Below are positions 12,101 through 22,195 of a DNA stretch of 64,000 nt, piece by piece. Each line of letters begins with the position of its first letter. Position 1 is the first letter of the stretch. The translations under genes were made by a program, and so were the position numbers. The notes below the pieces were generated by a model. The model did not search any database and was not told the DNA's origin. It was given only the letters and a program-made list of their open reading frames with translations. Origin of the DNA: Oscheius sp. JU75 (Eukaryota > Nematoda > Chromadorea > Rhabditida > Rhabditidae); NCBI GenBank assembly GCA_037178855.1, contig JASJZC010000002.1, positions 7,762,501-7,826,500 of the forward strand, read 5' to 3'.

Positions 12101-15100
12101 TGCTCCAGGGAGACGGCATCAAACTCGGCTTCGACTTCATCAACGATCTGAGAGCCATATTCCACAATCGGGCAACGAAGGAATTCAAGGAGATGGAGCT
12201 GAAGAACAGGAACTGCGTCTGTATCAAACTTCTCATAGAAAATGTTAGTTTTTTTGACTGGGTTGGACAGATTGAGCAAAGAGAATGACAGGACTTTGGA
12301 TAGTGACAGGCTGGAAATAGGTTGGAAGAGACTTTTTTGCGGACAAGCTGATAGCAATAGTTGACAGACACCATTGGGTAGGCAACAAGCAGACAGAAAG
12401 TACTGTAGCTTATCAAAATGTAATGGTTTTGACTCCACTGATTGAAAGATGGTCAGACTGACATGGATACGTTTAAACAGTTTGACTAAGCTGCAGTAAG
12501 AATGAGCCAAGTACGAGCCCTCTAGTACTGACAGAACCGGCTGACAGATTAGATTTGACAGTATCAGCTTCACTAACAGTCGGTGCGAATTAGCGCTTTG
12601 ACAGTACGGACAAATCAGGTGAGGGACAAGAACAGATTGACGGGACGAATGGCAAGATGCCGTTTGACAAACATTCTTTTGACAGGGTCATCTTGACAGA
12701 TTAGGCTGGCGGAAAGTGGCAGAATCTGCTTTACATGTGCTAGACGCATTGACCATATCACTTTGACAGAATCTCTATAACCTTCCCCTTTTCCAGCTCA
12801 TTGAGGCCGATCCGGACTTCGTCGATTTCACGGACGTCTCATCAAAGCAGCTAGCAGCTCTAGCCACAACGGATCCCACCGAGACTGTCGAAGCTGTCCG
12901 GGTGCTCTCCTTCAAACTATCGACCCTCTGCGAAAAGTTTCTCGGTGTGAGACTCGACAAATCGCAACAGGTTAGTCTCCTTTTTTGGTATCAAGCGCTC
13001 TACTTCTAGGTGTATTATTTTCTAAAGCCGTAATTCTCTCACTTTGGGACTCTTCCCATGCTTTTTCCTTTTCAAAAATGCTTGTTTTGAAAGCTCGTTA
13101 CCTGCGGGGATCGAACCCGGGTCGTTTCGTAGTGGCGCCACTTACGCGCCCAAAATTAGAAGCGCTGTAACTTTGTTTGGAGACCGGAAACCCCTGAATA
13201 TGATTGTATATTCTTACTCAGCTCGAAAAACTCAATGAAATATTACTTTACAATACAAAAATCTCGGCCCGGATCAAACGTACGTAGAATGCAGAGTAAC
13301 TAAAATGACTCATATTTCAGTGTTCGGATTGGGCCAATCGACCGCTGACAGCCAAGCAGGTCACCTACGCCGCGAAGGATGCTCACATCTTGCTGCAGCT
13401 CTTCGACGTGATCAGAAAACAGGCCATGTCAGTTTTTTTCTATCATTTTTTGCATAAAAATGAAATTTTTGAGGGAGAAGGACCTCCAATTCGAAGAGGT
13501 CATGAAGAATTCGATGTCCAATTGCTCGAAAAAGGAGCGCAGAAAGACCAAGAAGGCGACGAAAAAGAAGCTCGACGACTTGAGCTGGACCGAAATCGTC
13601 GACAAGATTAATGACAGTGCCGTCGAGGCCTACGGACCCGGAATTAAGGCGACGGAGTTCGTCTGTGCCGTCGATCTGATGCTTCTGGGACTCGGAAAAC
13701 AGTTGAGGTACGTTTGAAAATCTCTAAATTTGGCTTCCTGAACCTTAAAACATAGGATTTTGACCAACTTGAACCGTTGGAAAGTGTTTTGAGAGTGAGC
13801 TTGCCTGAATGGCTCAGTCGCGCTTCGACTACGAAAAAGGGTCGGGTTCGATTCCCGCGTGTGACAACTTTTTCCCGTCTTCTGAAAAACTAGGTAACAC
13901 CTCCAGGAGTGATTTTCTGTATCTCTAGTCGGCACAGAAAGAGATAATTTTGGTGACACTTCAGACCTTCCAAGCTTGAAATTTAGCCAGAATTCTGTTC
14001 AATTGCCTCGTTTTTACCAAATTTTCCCGCGTGGCGGAGTCGGTTAGCGCCTCGAGTATGGAACAAACAAGGCCGGTTCGATTCCCCCATGAGTGATGAC
14101 TGTTTTTATCTGTTAATATGTTTAAAAGTGGCTGCTCTAAGCTCGTTGCTTTACTTTTCATTCTCGGACTGCGTCTTTCATGTTTCTCTAGCTAGCAATG
14201 ACCTAGGCTCTGAACTGAGTGAGGTCTACGATCGCTATAACTTCTGCTATTTTTACAACTACCCCCTTTCCAGGAGATGCGGTGCGGACGTCTACCTGCC
14301 CGTCAATCTGGCTGACCTCATCAGCACGTGCAACAAACAGACGAAGCGCCTGATTCTCAGCTGCGGCAAAAATGCCGAAGGACTCCGAACCCAGTTCCCG
14401 AACCGTGTGATGATAGTGTCGAATTCCAATGGCATGGACCCAGTCAATCAGCTGAAGACCGTCTTCCAAAAGATGCGCATTCGGCTGCATAAGGAGGACA
14501 TCTTCACGCGGTGCAAGGTTCGATTTTTGCCGCATCTCTCTGTTACTAAAGCGCAACGATGTCTGTCTGTGTGTTCGTTTGTGCGTAGCCAATTATAGGT
14601 TTGGACACACGCTAACGGAAGCCTTTTGTTGTAAAGTACCATTCTGTAGAGAGTTTTGAGCTGAGATAGAATGTTCAATAATATTTAGGGGAATCCCTAC
14701 TTCGAACGAAGAGCTTCAAAGTTTTAGCGTCAAAGTTAGTGTAATGCTAAGTGGCGCCATCGCCGCCAGCACGCGCTCCCTTCTATCGGTTTGAGGCCAG
14801 TAAAGTGTCATTTTGTAGAGTTCGATTAGCTGAGAAAGAATATGCTGTAATCTCAGCATAAACTTGCAGTAAAATGGGAATAGACCGCCTTTTTGATCGG
14901 AAATCCAGATTCAGCATGAAAGTTGGTGTACTGCTGTAAGAGACTCGAACTAGGCGACCCGGGTTCGATCCCTGTGGGAATTAAGCTTTTTATCAAGTTG
15001 TTCTCAGCTGTAAGCGACAGATACACAAAAAGAAATAGGGAGGCATAGAGAGGTTGTAGACTGCTGGTTTCTAAGTCGATATCCCCAATTTTTAAGGAGT

Positions 15101-16465
15101 GCAACACACTGGGCTTTATCCATGTTCCAGCCCCTGTGGTACAGGCCCTGTACCAAAGCACCGTGATCTGTATGAACATCTATCACGATGAACCATTTGA
15201 CCAGGAAGGTGGGTCATTTCCCAAGTTTTCTGTTAGAGATGAGATCTAGGCTGGCGCAAGAAGCTCACGGATATAGATCCGCAGGAATACGAAGGTTATG
15301 GATGTCGAGTCCGTGCCGATCCGGACAATTTCCAAGTCGATGTGAATCAGGGCATGGTCGATATCATCCGCAATATGGTCATCTACGAGGGAGGCGACCA
15401 GCCAATCATCACACAGATCAAACAAGTGGGTTTCTTGCTGTTTTTTGAATAACTGGACACTTAAAAAAAAGCTGGATCATGGTTGCCGCAAATATCGAAA
15501 ACGAATATTTGAAGATATTCAGTATTCGTAAATATTCGTTTTCGATTATTCGAATACGAATATCGAATATTTAGCCACTTTCACTAACTTTTTGTTTTAA
15601 TGAGATCAACCGACACTTGAGTTCGTACTTGAATATTCGCGGCATCCCTGCTGGTGATACGTGTCTGTTTGTCCATGTCAATTGATCTTCATAGACTTTT
15701 TGGTGTGTCAAGTTCGAGCTAGCTTAGGAAACACGGCCAATTTCAATTGGGATCCTGCCGAAGTAAACTCATGTCCAACATTGTTAATGTCGCTCTTAAT
15801 TTGACGACGTCAAACCATCTCATTTTGTCACTTTCTATCTATTCAACTGCTCCAATCTTGTCTGTAAACCTGTCCACAGTTCCATGTTCTTCCTGTCAGT
15901 CTTTCGCAGTGAACTCTTGCCCATCTTTCTGTCAGTCGGAGTTATCTGGTGATCAAGCCTTCTTGGTCTATTCTGTTTGACCTGCACGAATGACCAAATC
16001 GTCTCTGTCACCTTCTTATTCTGTTTCCGGTCTATCTGGCCACCTTTTTTGTTTTGTCCATGCCAAATTTCATCTTACTCTGTCAAGACATTCATCTTCT
16101 CCTGAGAGTCAGAGTAGTCAACATGATCAAATTGGCAGAACATACGCGGGACAAAACATCAGAAATCATGGAACTTTGCTAGGTTGGACTAAGATCAGAG
16201 GCATCTAGAATGCCTTTTAGTTCTTAAAAAAAATGCCCACCCTATTCTTTTCAGCTCCCAGAAAACGTGATCCGAACCGGCCGCCTCTTCTACATCTGCG
16301 GAACCTGCGGCAAGTTCTACTGGGAAGGACGTTTTCAGGAGAATTATCAGGACGTGAGATGTTTTCACGCTAAAATGACTCTTTGTCCAGAAAGTAGCCG
16401 ATCTCATAGCCAACGATTCAGCTGAAAGCCAGGAAGCCGCCGCCGCTGTCTGTACTGAAGACTAA
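9120..16465 (+). CDS. mut-7: MUT-7-like 3'-5' exonuclease (EXD3/Nibbler family)
   Basis: Eighteen exons: 9120-9266, 9303-9465, 9668-9756, 9801-10073, 10118-10235, 10504-10633, 10677-10820, 10862-10984, 11787-11951, 11994-12243, 12797-12970, 13321-13427, 13474-13707, 14274-14517, 15097-15208, 15250-15425, 16255-16353 and 16391-16465; 940 residues. The N-terminal 390 residues are helical. An RNase D-type DEDDy exonuclease domain follows: Exo I GIDSEW (D438, E440), Exo II in FDFINDL and Exo III YAAKDAHI (Y608, D612), all intact, so it is predicted active. The C terminus is the Mut7-C region with Cys pairs in RCKECN and CGTCGKFYW, a probable zinc ribbon. In worms MUT-7 acts in the mutator complex for siRNA amplification and transposon silencing; Nibbler trims small RNAs. 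AATAAA is at 16541-16546. Exons 13 and 15 use GAG and AAG acceptors. The introns are full of repeats. Confidence 0.93.
10985..11690. repeat. TGTCA-rich block in mut-7 intron 8
   Basis: This 800-base intron, next to introns of about 40 bases, carries dozens of CTGTC, TGTCAA and GTCAG words on the + strand, ending near 11690 before the acceptor region. Confidence 0.7.
12255..12780. repeat. TGACA-rich block in mut-7 intron 10
   Basis: The + strand repeatedly reads TGACAG, TTGACAG or GACAGA at irregular 10-30 base spacing, the reverse complement of the intron 8 block. The two blocks flank exons 9 and 10, which encode Exo I and Exo II. Confidence 0.7.
13095..13300 (-). mobile_element. tRNA-derived SINE-like repeat in mut-7 intron 11
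   Basis: An inverted B box (GGGATCGAACCC, 13109-13120) and GTTTCGTAGTGGCGCC are followed by a body with TTTGTTTGGAGACCGGAAAC and TATTCTTACTCAGCTCGAAA. The body closely matches 26440-26560, also an intron. Similar pieces recur at 28640-28880 and 59870-60060. Confidence 0.65.
13801..13870 (+). mobile_element. tRNA-like SINE head in mut-7 intron 13 (copy a)
   Basis: An A-box-like TGGCTCAGTCGC (13810-13821) and a perfect B box GGTTCGATTCC (13845-13855) are spaced as in tRNA genes. The flanks do not form an acceptor stem, so this is read as a SINE head rather than a working tRNA. Confidence 0.6.
14029..14100 (+). mobile_element. tRNA-like SINE head in mut-7 intron 13 (copy b)
   Basis: A canonical A box TGGCGGAGTCGG (14032-14043) and B box GGTTCGATTCC (14075-14085) are present. 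There is no matching seven-base acceptor stem, so it is probably a pol III SINE promoter remnant. It lies in the same intron as copy a but differs in sequence. Confidence 0.6.
14600..14990. repeat. Composite SINE-like repeats in mut-7 intron 14
   Basis: Two diverged copies of the SINE body in inverted orientation (TTTTGAGCTGAGATAGAATG-like near 14650 and 14825) are followed by a B-box-like CCGGGTTCGATCCC near 14960. The parts match pieces at 13095-13300, 26436-26612 and 59870-60060. Confidence 0.55.
15476..15655. mobile_element. AATATTCG palindromic MITE-like element in mut-7 intron 16
   Basis: The ends GGTTGCCGCAAATATC and GAATATTCGCGGCATCC are near-perfect inverted repeats. The interior is a run of ATATTCG/CGAATAT words that can fold on itself. 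No coding capacity. A weaker relative may lie at 50165-50270. Confidence 0.6.
15660..16140. repeat. TGTCA-rich block in mut-7 intron 16
   Basis: The + strand carries repeated TGTCAA, CTGTC and GTCAC words through most of the intron downstream of the palindromic element. Confidence 0.65.
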
Positions 16466-17904
16466 TCCTATCAGATATGCATGTGATCTTTTCCGTCTAT
16501 AAAAACCGGTACTTTTGCCTGTTAATGTTACCTTGTTCCAAATAAAATTGTTTTTCTCTTGCCCATTTCGTCAAAGCCGACCACGACAGCCGAACTCGAG
16601 GATTCGATTCTCTGACACAAGATAGGCACTGGAGACACACGGTCCGTGGGAAACAGCCTGTTTGGTCAAGGTGGGAGCAGTGTTACTGTATTCGAATGGT
16701 TTCGAAGCGATAAATAGAGGTGCAGACCGCCGTTGCTAGAGCCGAAAGTTTCCAGAACGACTTGTCGAGATTAGAAGTTTCTGCCCAGTCTAAAAATCGC
16801 CTGCCTGTCCGGTGACAGACGACGGCTCAGTTCTTCATCGATTGGCTCAGGGGCTCATCAAAGCCTTTTAGTTATTTGACGACACCTATTTTCACCAAGA
16901 GACAGAGAAACTGAGGAAATGGGAGACTTGCTTCTAATAATAATGTGTTGTTCGAACGTTGGCTTTTCCGTAGTAATTCTGTAGTCTTGTCTTGGGACTG
17001 GTAGTCACAGCTAGACACCTCCAATCTGCGTGGGAGCAAGCTCGGAAACGTCTAGATAATTCCAGCGACATGATTCATTTGGTAGTGCTTATCTCGACTT
17101 GCTGCTTGCTGGCAGCATAACTGTTTACGTTTGAAAACGACTCATTCCCGTCTTCTCGGTTTCCATGGATCTGCTTGTGTCATCATTTCATTAGTTTAAT
17201 TCACTGTCAATTAAGATTCTGTCAAGTTAAGTTTTTCTCAGTTTCAGTGCTCCACCCACTAAAAAAACCGAACTTTGTTCCTATTGTGGGACGGGTAAAA
17301 GGACTAGTAGGACATCTTTACAGGATAACGCAGTTTGGTACATGTTGACAATATGTGAACATCCGGAAGGTGGAAGAGTACACATTGAGCTTTGTTTCCA
17401 ACCATTTCATAACTCTCGTCTTCGTTGTTTGCCTTTCCGAGGCGACATATCGCCCAGTAAGGGAACCAACCAGAGGCTTCCTTCTCGGCCGTCTTGGCCT
17501 AAAATATCTGCTATTGCGCAATGTTTACAATCTGCATTGAGCCCTTTTGTAACAGTCTTCTAATAATTCCGTTACACTTTCCTGCCAAAAACTGCTCTCA
17601 GAGAAGAAAAAATTGTCTTTTGGGGTCATGGTCTGTCTCTCTGTCTCTCAGTTATTTCTCTGGATCCAGATGCTGTCTGTTTGAGACTGTCTCGATTCTG
17701 GCTAATTTGAAACTGTCTTTTCGCGGGCTCCCTGATAACAGCTCTTCCTGTCATTTTGTTTTAACGGAAGATTTCGTTAGTCATCAGTTTTCTGTATGCT
17801 ACCTCTTGCTCGTGGAATACTCTGCAGCTTCCTACTTACCGCTGGGCCTTAATGTCGCAGATCTTTCTGAATGTCTTTCTGTATCTAATAGAACTTTGTT
17901 TCAG
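16466..17904. other. Intergenic region mut-7 to helicase
   Basis: After the mut-7 poly(A) signal a B-box-like GGATTCGATTCTC lies near 16600. Short CTGTC-rich patches occur near 17210 and 17630-17760. No credible exon was seen. An acceptor-like TTTGTTTCAG at 17896-17905 precedes the helicase start and may be its trans-splice site. Confidence 0.5.
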
Positions 17905-17935
17905 AAGAGAGTAAAGAGAGTGACAGAAACCAAGT

Positions 17936-20900
17936 ATGTCTACAGTTTCCGAACCCCCCTACAAACAGAACTCCCAGCTCTCGAACAAAAAAGTTACAGC
18001 TGTCGATGACAAAGATTTCACCCACCTGTCTGACAGGAAGGCCAAATCTGAGGAGTTAGCATGCTATCAACTCCAGTAACCGTGTATTCAGGTTGCCGAT
18101 TGGTGTCGTGATCGGAGGGGAAGGGGTCCATAGCCATTCTCCAGAAGACTACTACATGCTGGACAAATCCTCGAAGTGTACCGGCATTGTGAACCCGAAT
18201 GCCGTTCTTCCCAACAATGACAATGACAATGACATTGACATTGACATTGACATTGACAGTGACACTGACAGTGACTTTGACACCGGTATTGACACTGACA
18301 CTGACAGTGACAGTGACTTTGACACCGGTATTGACACTGACACTGACATTGACTTTGACACTGATATTGACATTGACGGTGATAATGATAATAATAATGA
18401 TAGTGTCAAATCTGAGGAGTGAGTATACTATCGACTCCAGTTACCGTGGATTCAGGCTGCCGATAAATGGTGTCGGAGGGGACGGTGATGTCCGTTTTGT
18501 CCAAAGCCGTTCTCCAGAAAACCAGTGCAACTACTACATACTGGACAAGTCTTCGAAGTGCACGAACATTGAGAACCCGAATAACAATTTGCCTGGAAAA
18601 CAAGTCTACATCACGGTAACAGTTCTTCAATTTCCAAAAACTTCTTTAGATCACGGAAGTCGCCGATCTTCCAAACAATAACTGGATTAAAGATGAGAGC
18701 AATGAGGATCTCTGCATTAAGAAACGTATCACCAAATATCAACTTGATTCCCTGGCTGTCTCTTTCTTCAAGAAGAATGGCTCTTTTGTGACCGGACCGG
18801 AAAAGGAGAGAATTGAGAGGAAGGAAAGAGAAGAGAAATCCAAAGGTAAAGTTTCCTGAAAATTTGTTTGATAATAACGAACTGCTTTAGCTTGTTACCT
18901 TGGAGAACCTCAGCCTAAAACTACATTTCTGACGGTTATGGAGGAAGGCACCAACAATCTGGTCAAAATTGTGGGAGAGCCAGCTAGGAAGAGGATTCGA
19001 GTTTACTATCCCGACTTCAAACTCGAGAAGTACAAAGTCGTCAAGGCTCAAGTTCTGGGGACTCCCCCATTCTACAGGCAGTGCTTGATGTTTGGACACC
19101 TCTGTCTTGTGAAGGTAGGACATCGTGGAGGTTGACTCTCTACGCTCTTCTAAAAGTCGGGGAATCAGTTGAAAACAGACTTGGCTGTGATCTCACTTCT
19201 TGGTCCCGTCTGTTACCAAAATCTGCTCGGGATAAAAATGTTTGAAATTTTTTTGATATCTTGATTAATAAAAAATATAGGATCCCAACCGTCAATTCGA
19301 AGTGGGACAAACTGAACAGACTAAGAGAAGCAAATGCTCATGATGTGGAGAATTCAATGGAACGGGTCATGACCGAAAGAATGTAGAATTGTTTGTAGCG
19401 TTTCTATCCCTACTATGAAAGGGTCACACTGTAGGCCAAAAATAGTTGGAGGCGAAACTGGCAGCTAGTAGAACTTCCAATTTCAGGATTATAAGGAGGA
19501 GCAACAATTCAATAACGACAAGAAGAAAGTCGGGGAGAAACATGGACAGGTAAGTTTGTTGAAGAGCCTTTTACCTATGAATTTTTAGGAGTGGGCGAAT
19601 ACCATGACTCCAAAAGAAGGTGACCCCCTGATTTGGGACTTGAAGATACTGCGCCCCGATGAGGAAGACTTGATCATGAACAGAGGCATGAACAGCTGCA
19701 AGAAAAATATCTCCGTGGCGAAAGCAAGACTGTTCATGCAAAATCCAGCCTGCTTCGCCTATTGTGTCAGAACTGACGACAAATGGAAGAAGGCTCGAGA
19801 TCTCAGTGTCACGAAGCCGGTCAAAATCTCAGCGAACCAGATTGTGTTAGAGCTCTATACGGGGAAGCTGAATAAGTTTTCCAGGTGAGCTCTGTTTGAT
19901 TGCTGATGCAAAAGAAGTGACAGTGCATGATAGTCAGAGACCGGAAAGATTGCCGAGAAACAAAAAGTGAAAATTCCAGTTCGGATCCGTTTGTCTGGAA
20001 AGTCGGTTCCATTTTGAAGTTTCAACACAAGAATTTGGAACGACAGATTGTTAAGAGATACGGCGTCGTGAGGGAGAACAGCGCCTACGTTGAAATCACT
20101 GCCATGAGAGAGAATGAGGGTAATCCCAACAAAACGGACATCACATTCGTGCCGGCCCAAGATAATTTCTTGAAGGAACTTTTCGAAAGTGTTTCTAACA
20201 ACGCATTCGGCAATACTGAAGCCACGATCGGCCCGGAAGACGAGGACAGCTCCTTGGAAAACAAGATCAGGCCTCTGAGCAGCTTTGACATTTTCCAAGC
20301 GAGTTCAATCTTCAACTATTGGTGTAGAGGTTGTGAGGCGCCCCATTTGAATTCAGAACAGATAGTACTCAAAACAGATCAAGGTTACCGCTCCTTCAAA
20401 TAACAATTCAAAGGGTTTTCAGGAAAATTTCTCGATGCTGACCAGCAAGCTGCTCTCAAAGCAGCTCTGGCAGCATCTAGTGTAACTGTCATCGACGCTC
20501 CCGCAGGAACTGGAAAAACTCATCTAATTTCTGCTCTGATGGCAGAACTTCATGCCTTAAACCGTGACGATCGAGTGATTCTCATTGCGGAGGACAACCA
20601 AACTCTAAGCGCAGCAGTGGAAAAGGCAATACTCTCCAAGCCAAAATATAAAATCGTTGCTGACCTGAGCCAAGAAGGGACTGACATCGCTTCGGAGGTT
20701 CTTTCCGAGTTCTTTTTTTGGTAACATTGTCCATTTCAGAAAGTGAAAGAGCACAGCCTGAACACAAAAGTACGCGACTTTGGGCTCATAGCTCCGGAAG
20801 ATATGGCGAAGAAGATTGGCAGTGACCTAAAAATTAAATATCTTCAGAACAACAAGCCGTTTGTTGTAGCCTTCACTTCGAGCATGCTCTGTCGCCATGG

Positions 20901-22075
20901 GAAGGACTACGTAGTTTATGAGGGTTCTAATTTGCATTTGATCATCGACGGAGGTCATCGTCTTTCAATAGCCGATGCTCTGGCGAGTCTCTGTTCGCTT
21001 GGCACAAATGTGAAAAGTATCACCATTTGTGGTAAGCATTTTTGTATTGGATATATAGCGACAAATTGATAACATGGAGGGATTGAAACAGACAGAAGAG
21101 AAAGAGAGGGAGAAAAACAGAGATAGAAATAAACAAAAAAGTCCTTTTTCAGGCGACTCAAAACAACCAGGACCATATAGTGACGAGTACAAGAAATCCG
21201 GCTTCCTGTACAAGATCATGAGTCAAAGTGTATTGTCCGCTCTGGGAAAGACTTACAAGTATAGCCTGAACACTAACTACAGGTCAGTTCCACTTGTTTT
21301 TTAACAACAAATTCCAGTTTAGAAGTCCACAGCTTATGGTGGAGCGCATTCTGCTTCCTATCTATGGGAATGCGCTGAAATTAAAGGTCGATCCTCCAGG
21401 ATCTGTAAGCCGTTTACTCGAAACTGATAAGTACGACGACTTTTAGGAGCAAAATAAAAAAAAAGAATACAAAACTGTGCAATTCTACGACGTTAACGGA
21501 CGAAGTCAAAATAGTCAAAATAAAGAGGAGGTGGAAGCACTCATGAAACTTCTGAAGAAGATTGCCGACAACCGTGACCATATTGTGATTCTCACCTTCT
21601 ATAAGCAACAGATGCAGCTAATTAAAGACACCATCAAAAGTGAGATTGATCCACACTGCGTTGGAAATCTTTGAATTCAGATGACAACGACCTCAAGATG
21701 TATGGATACATCCACGTGTACACCGTCGACTCATATCAAGGAGGGGAGTCCGAGACTGTCATCCTCTGTACTACAAAGACATGCGATGATGTGGGTACGA
21801 GAGATTGGAAACACGCGAATGACATTCTAAGTCTAATAACACAGAAGTTTTTTCAGGGACGGATATCCACAATTATTAAAGAAATGGCCTTCGTCTCCGA
21901 TCCAAAACGATGTACCGTCGCCCTCAGTCGGGCCCAGAACGAACTCTACATGATCGGCCAATGGACAAAGTTGCGCAAAACTAAGTTCTGGAAACAATTT
22001 ACAAAATTTATGGATAACATCTTCATGGTTGGTTCAGTATCATTCGCAAATAGTAAAAGAATATTACAGAAATAG
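17936..22075 (+). CDS. UPF1/NAM7-like superfamily 1 helicase
   Basis: Fourteen exons: 17936-18054, 18092-18418, 18456-18615, 18650-18845, 18891-19114, 19487-19549, 19589-19884, 19938-20383, 20423-20697, 20740-21031, 21153-21282, 21323-21404, 21447-21639 and 21681-22075; about 1065 residues. Helicase motifs: Walker A DAPAGTGKTHL, motif II LIIDGGHRLS, motif III GDSKQPGP, motif V-like DSYQGGESETVIL and motif VI VALSRAQNEL. This order is that of the Dna2/NAM7 group (UPF1, MOV10, ZNFX1), expanded in nematodes; substrate and partners are unknown. Motif II has DGGH where DEAQ-type residues are usual. The N-terminal part has a tandemly duplicated exon and a coding TGACA repeat giving an Asp-Ile/Ser/Thr tract. 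The end may instead be at 22156 if a 48-base intron from 22028 is removed. AATAAA lies near 22174. Confidence 0.85.
18041..18615 (+). repeat. Tandem exon duplication in the helicase gene
   Basis: Two units (about 18041-18212 and 18407-18600) share AAATCTGAGGA at the exon end, a 37-38 base intron with CTATC, ACTCCAGT and ATTCAG, and an exon with LPI, SPE, YY.LDKSSKCT and NPN. Both introns remain usable: GTTAGC in the first, GTGAGT in the second. The copies are separated by the TGACA tract. Confidence 0.75.
18213..18405 (+). repeat. In-frame TGACA hexamer repeat, coding for a poly-Asp-X tract
   Basis: ACAATG, ACATTG, ACAGTG and ACACTG hexamers run in tandem with GACACCGGTATT variants. They translate as alternating Asp with Ile, Ser, Thr, Phe or Asn. 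Frame is kept into the next splice donor, so the tract is predicted to be in the helicase protein. Confidence 0.8.
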
Positions 22076-22195
22076 ACCTCGGAGAAGCCCATGGAAACCG
22101 CCGAATCTAAGGGGAATCTAGAGGGAATACAGGCCCAACTTTTCTATACTTTCTGATCTATAGCGAAATACCCAACAATAAACTGCCTACATAGA

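Noticed and set aside
11962-12573. Minus-strand frame of 203 codons
   Set aside because: It is the antisense of mut-7 exon 10 and of the TGACA block.
13801-14100. True tRNA genes at 13801 and 14029
   Set aside because: A and B boxes are good, but no seven-base acceptor stem or proper anticodon stem could be formed, and both lie inside an intron among similar repeats.
18213-18405. CRISPR-like array or satellite
   Set aside because: There are no unique spacers between repeats, and the tract is an in-frame hexamer expansion in a eukaryotic exon.
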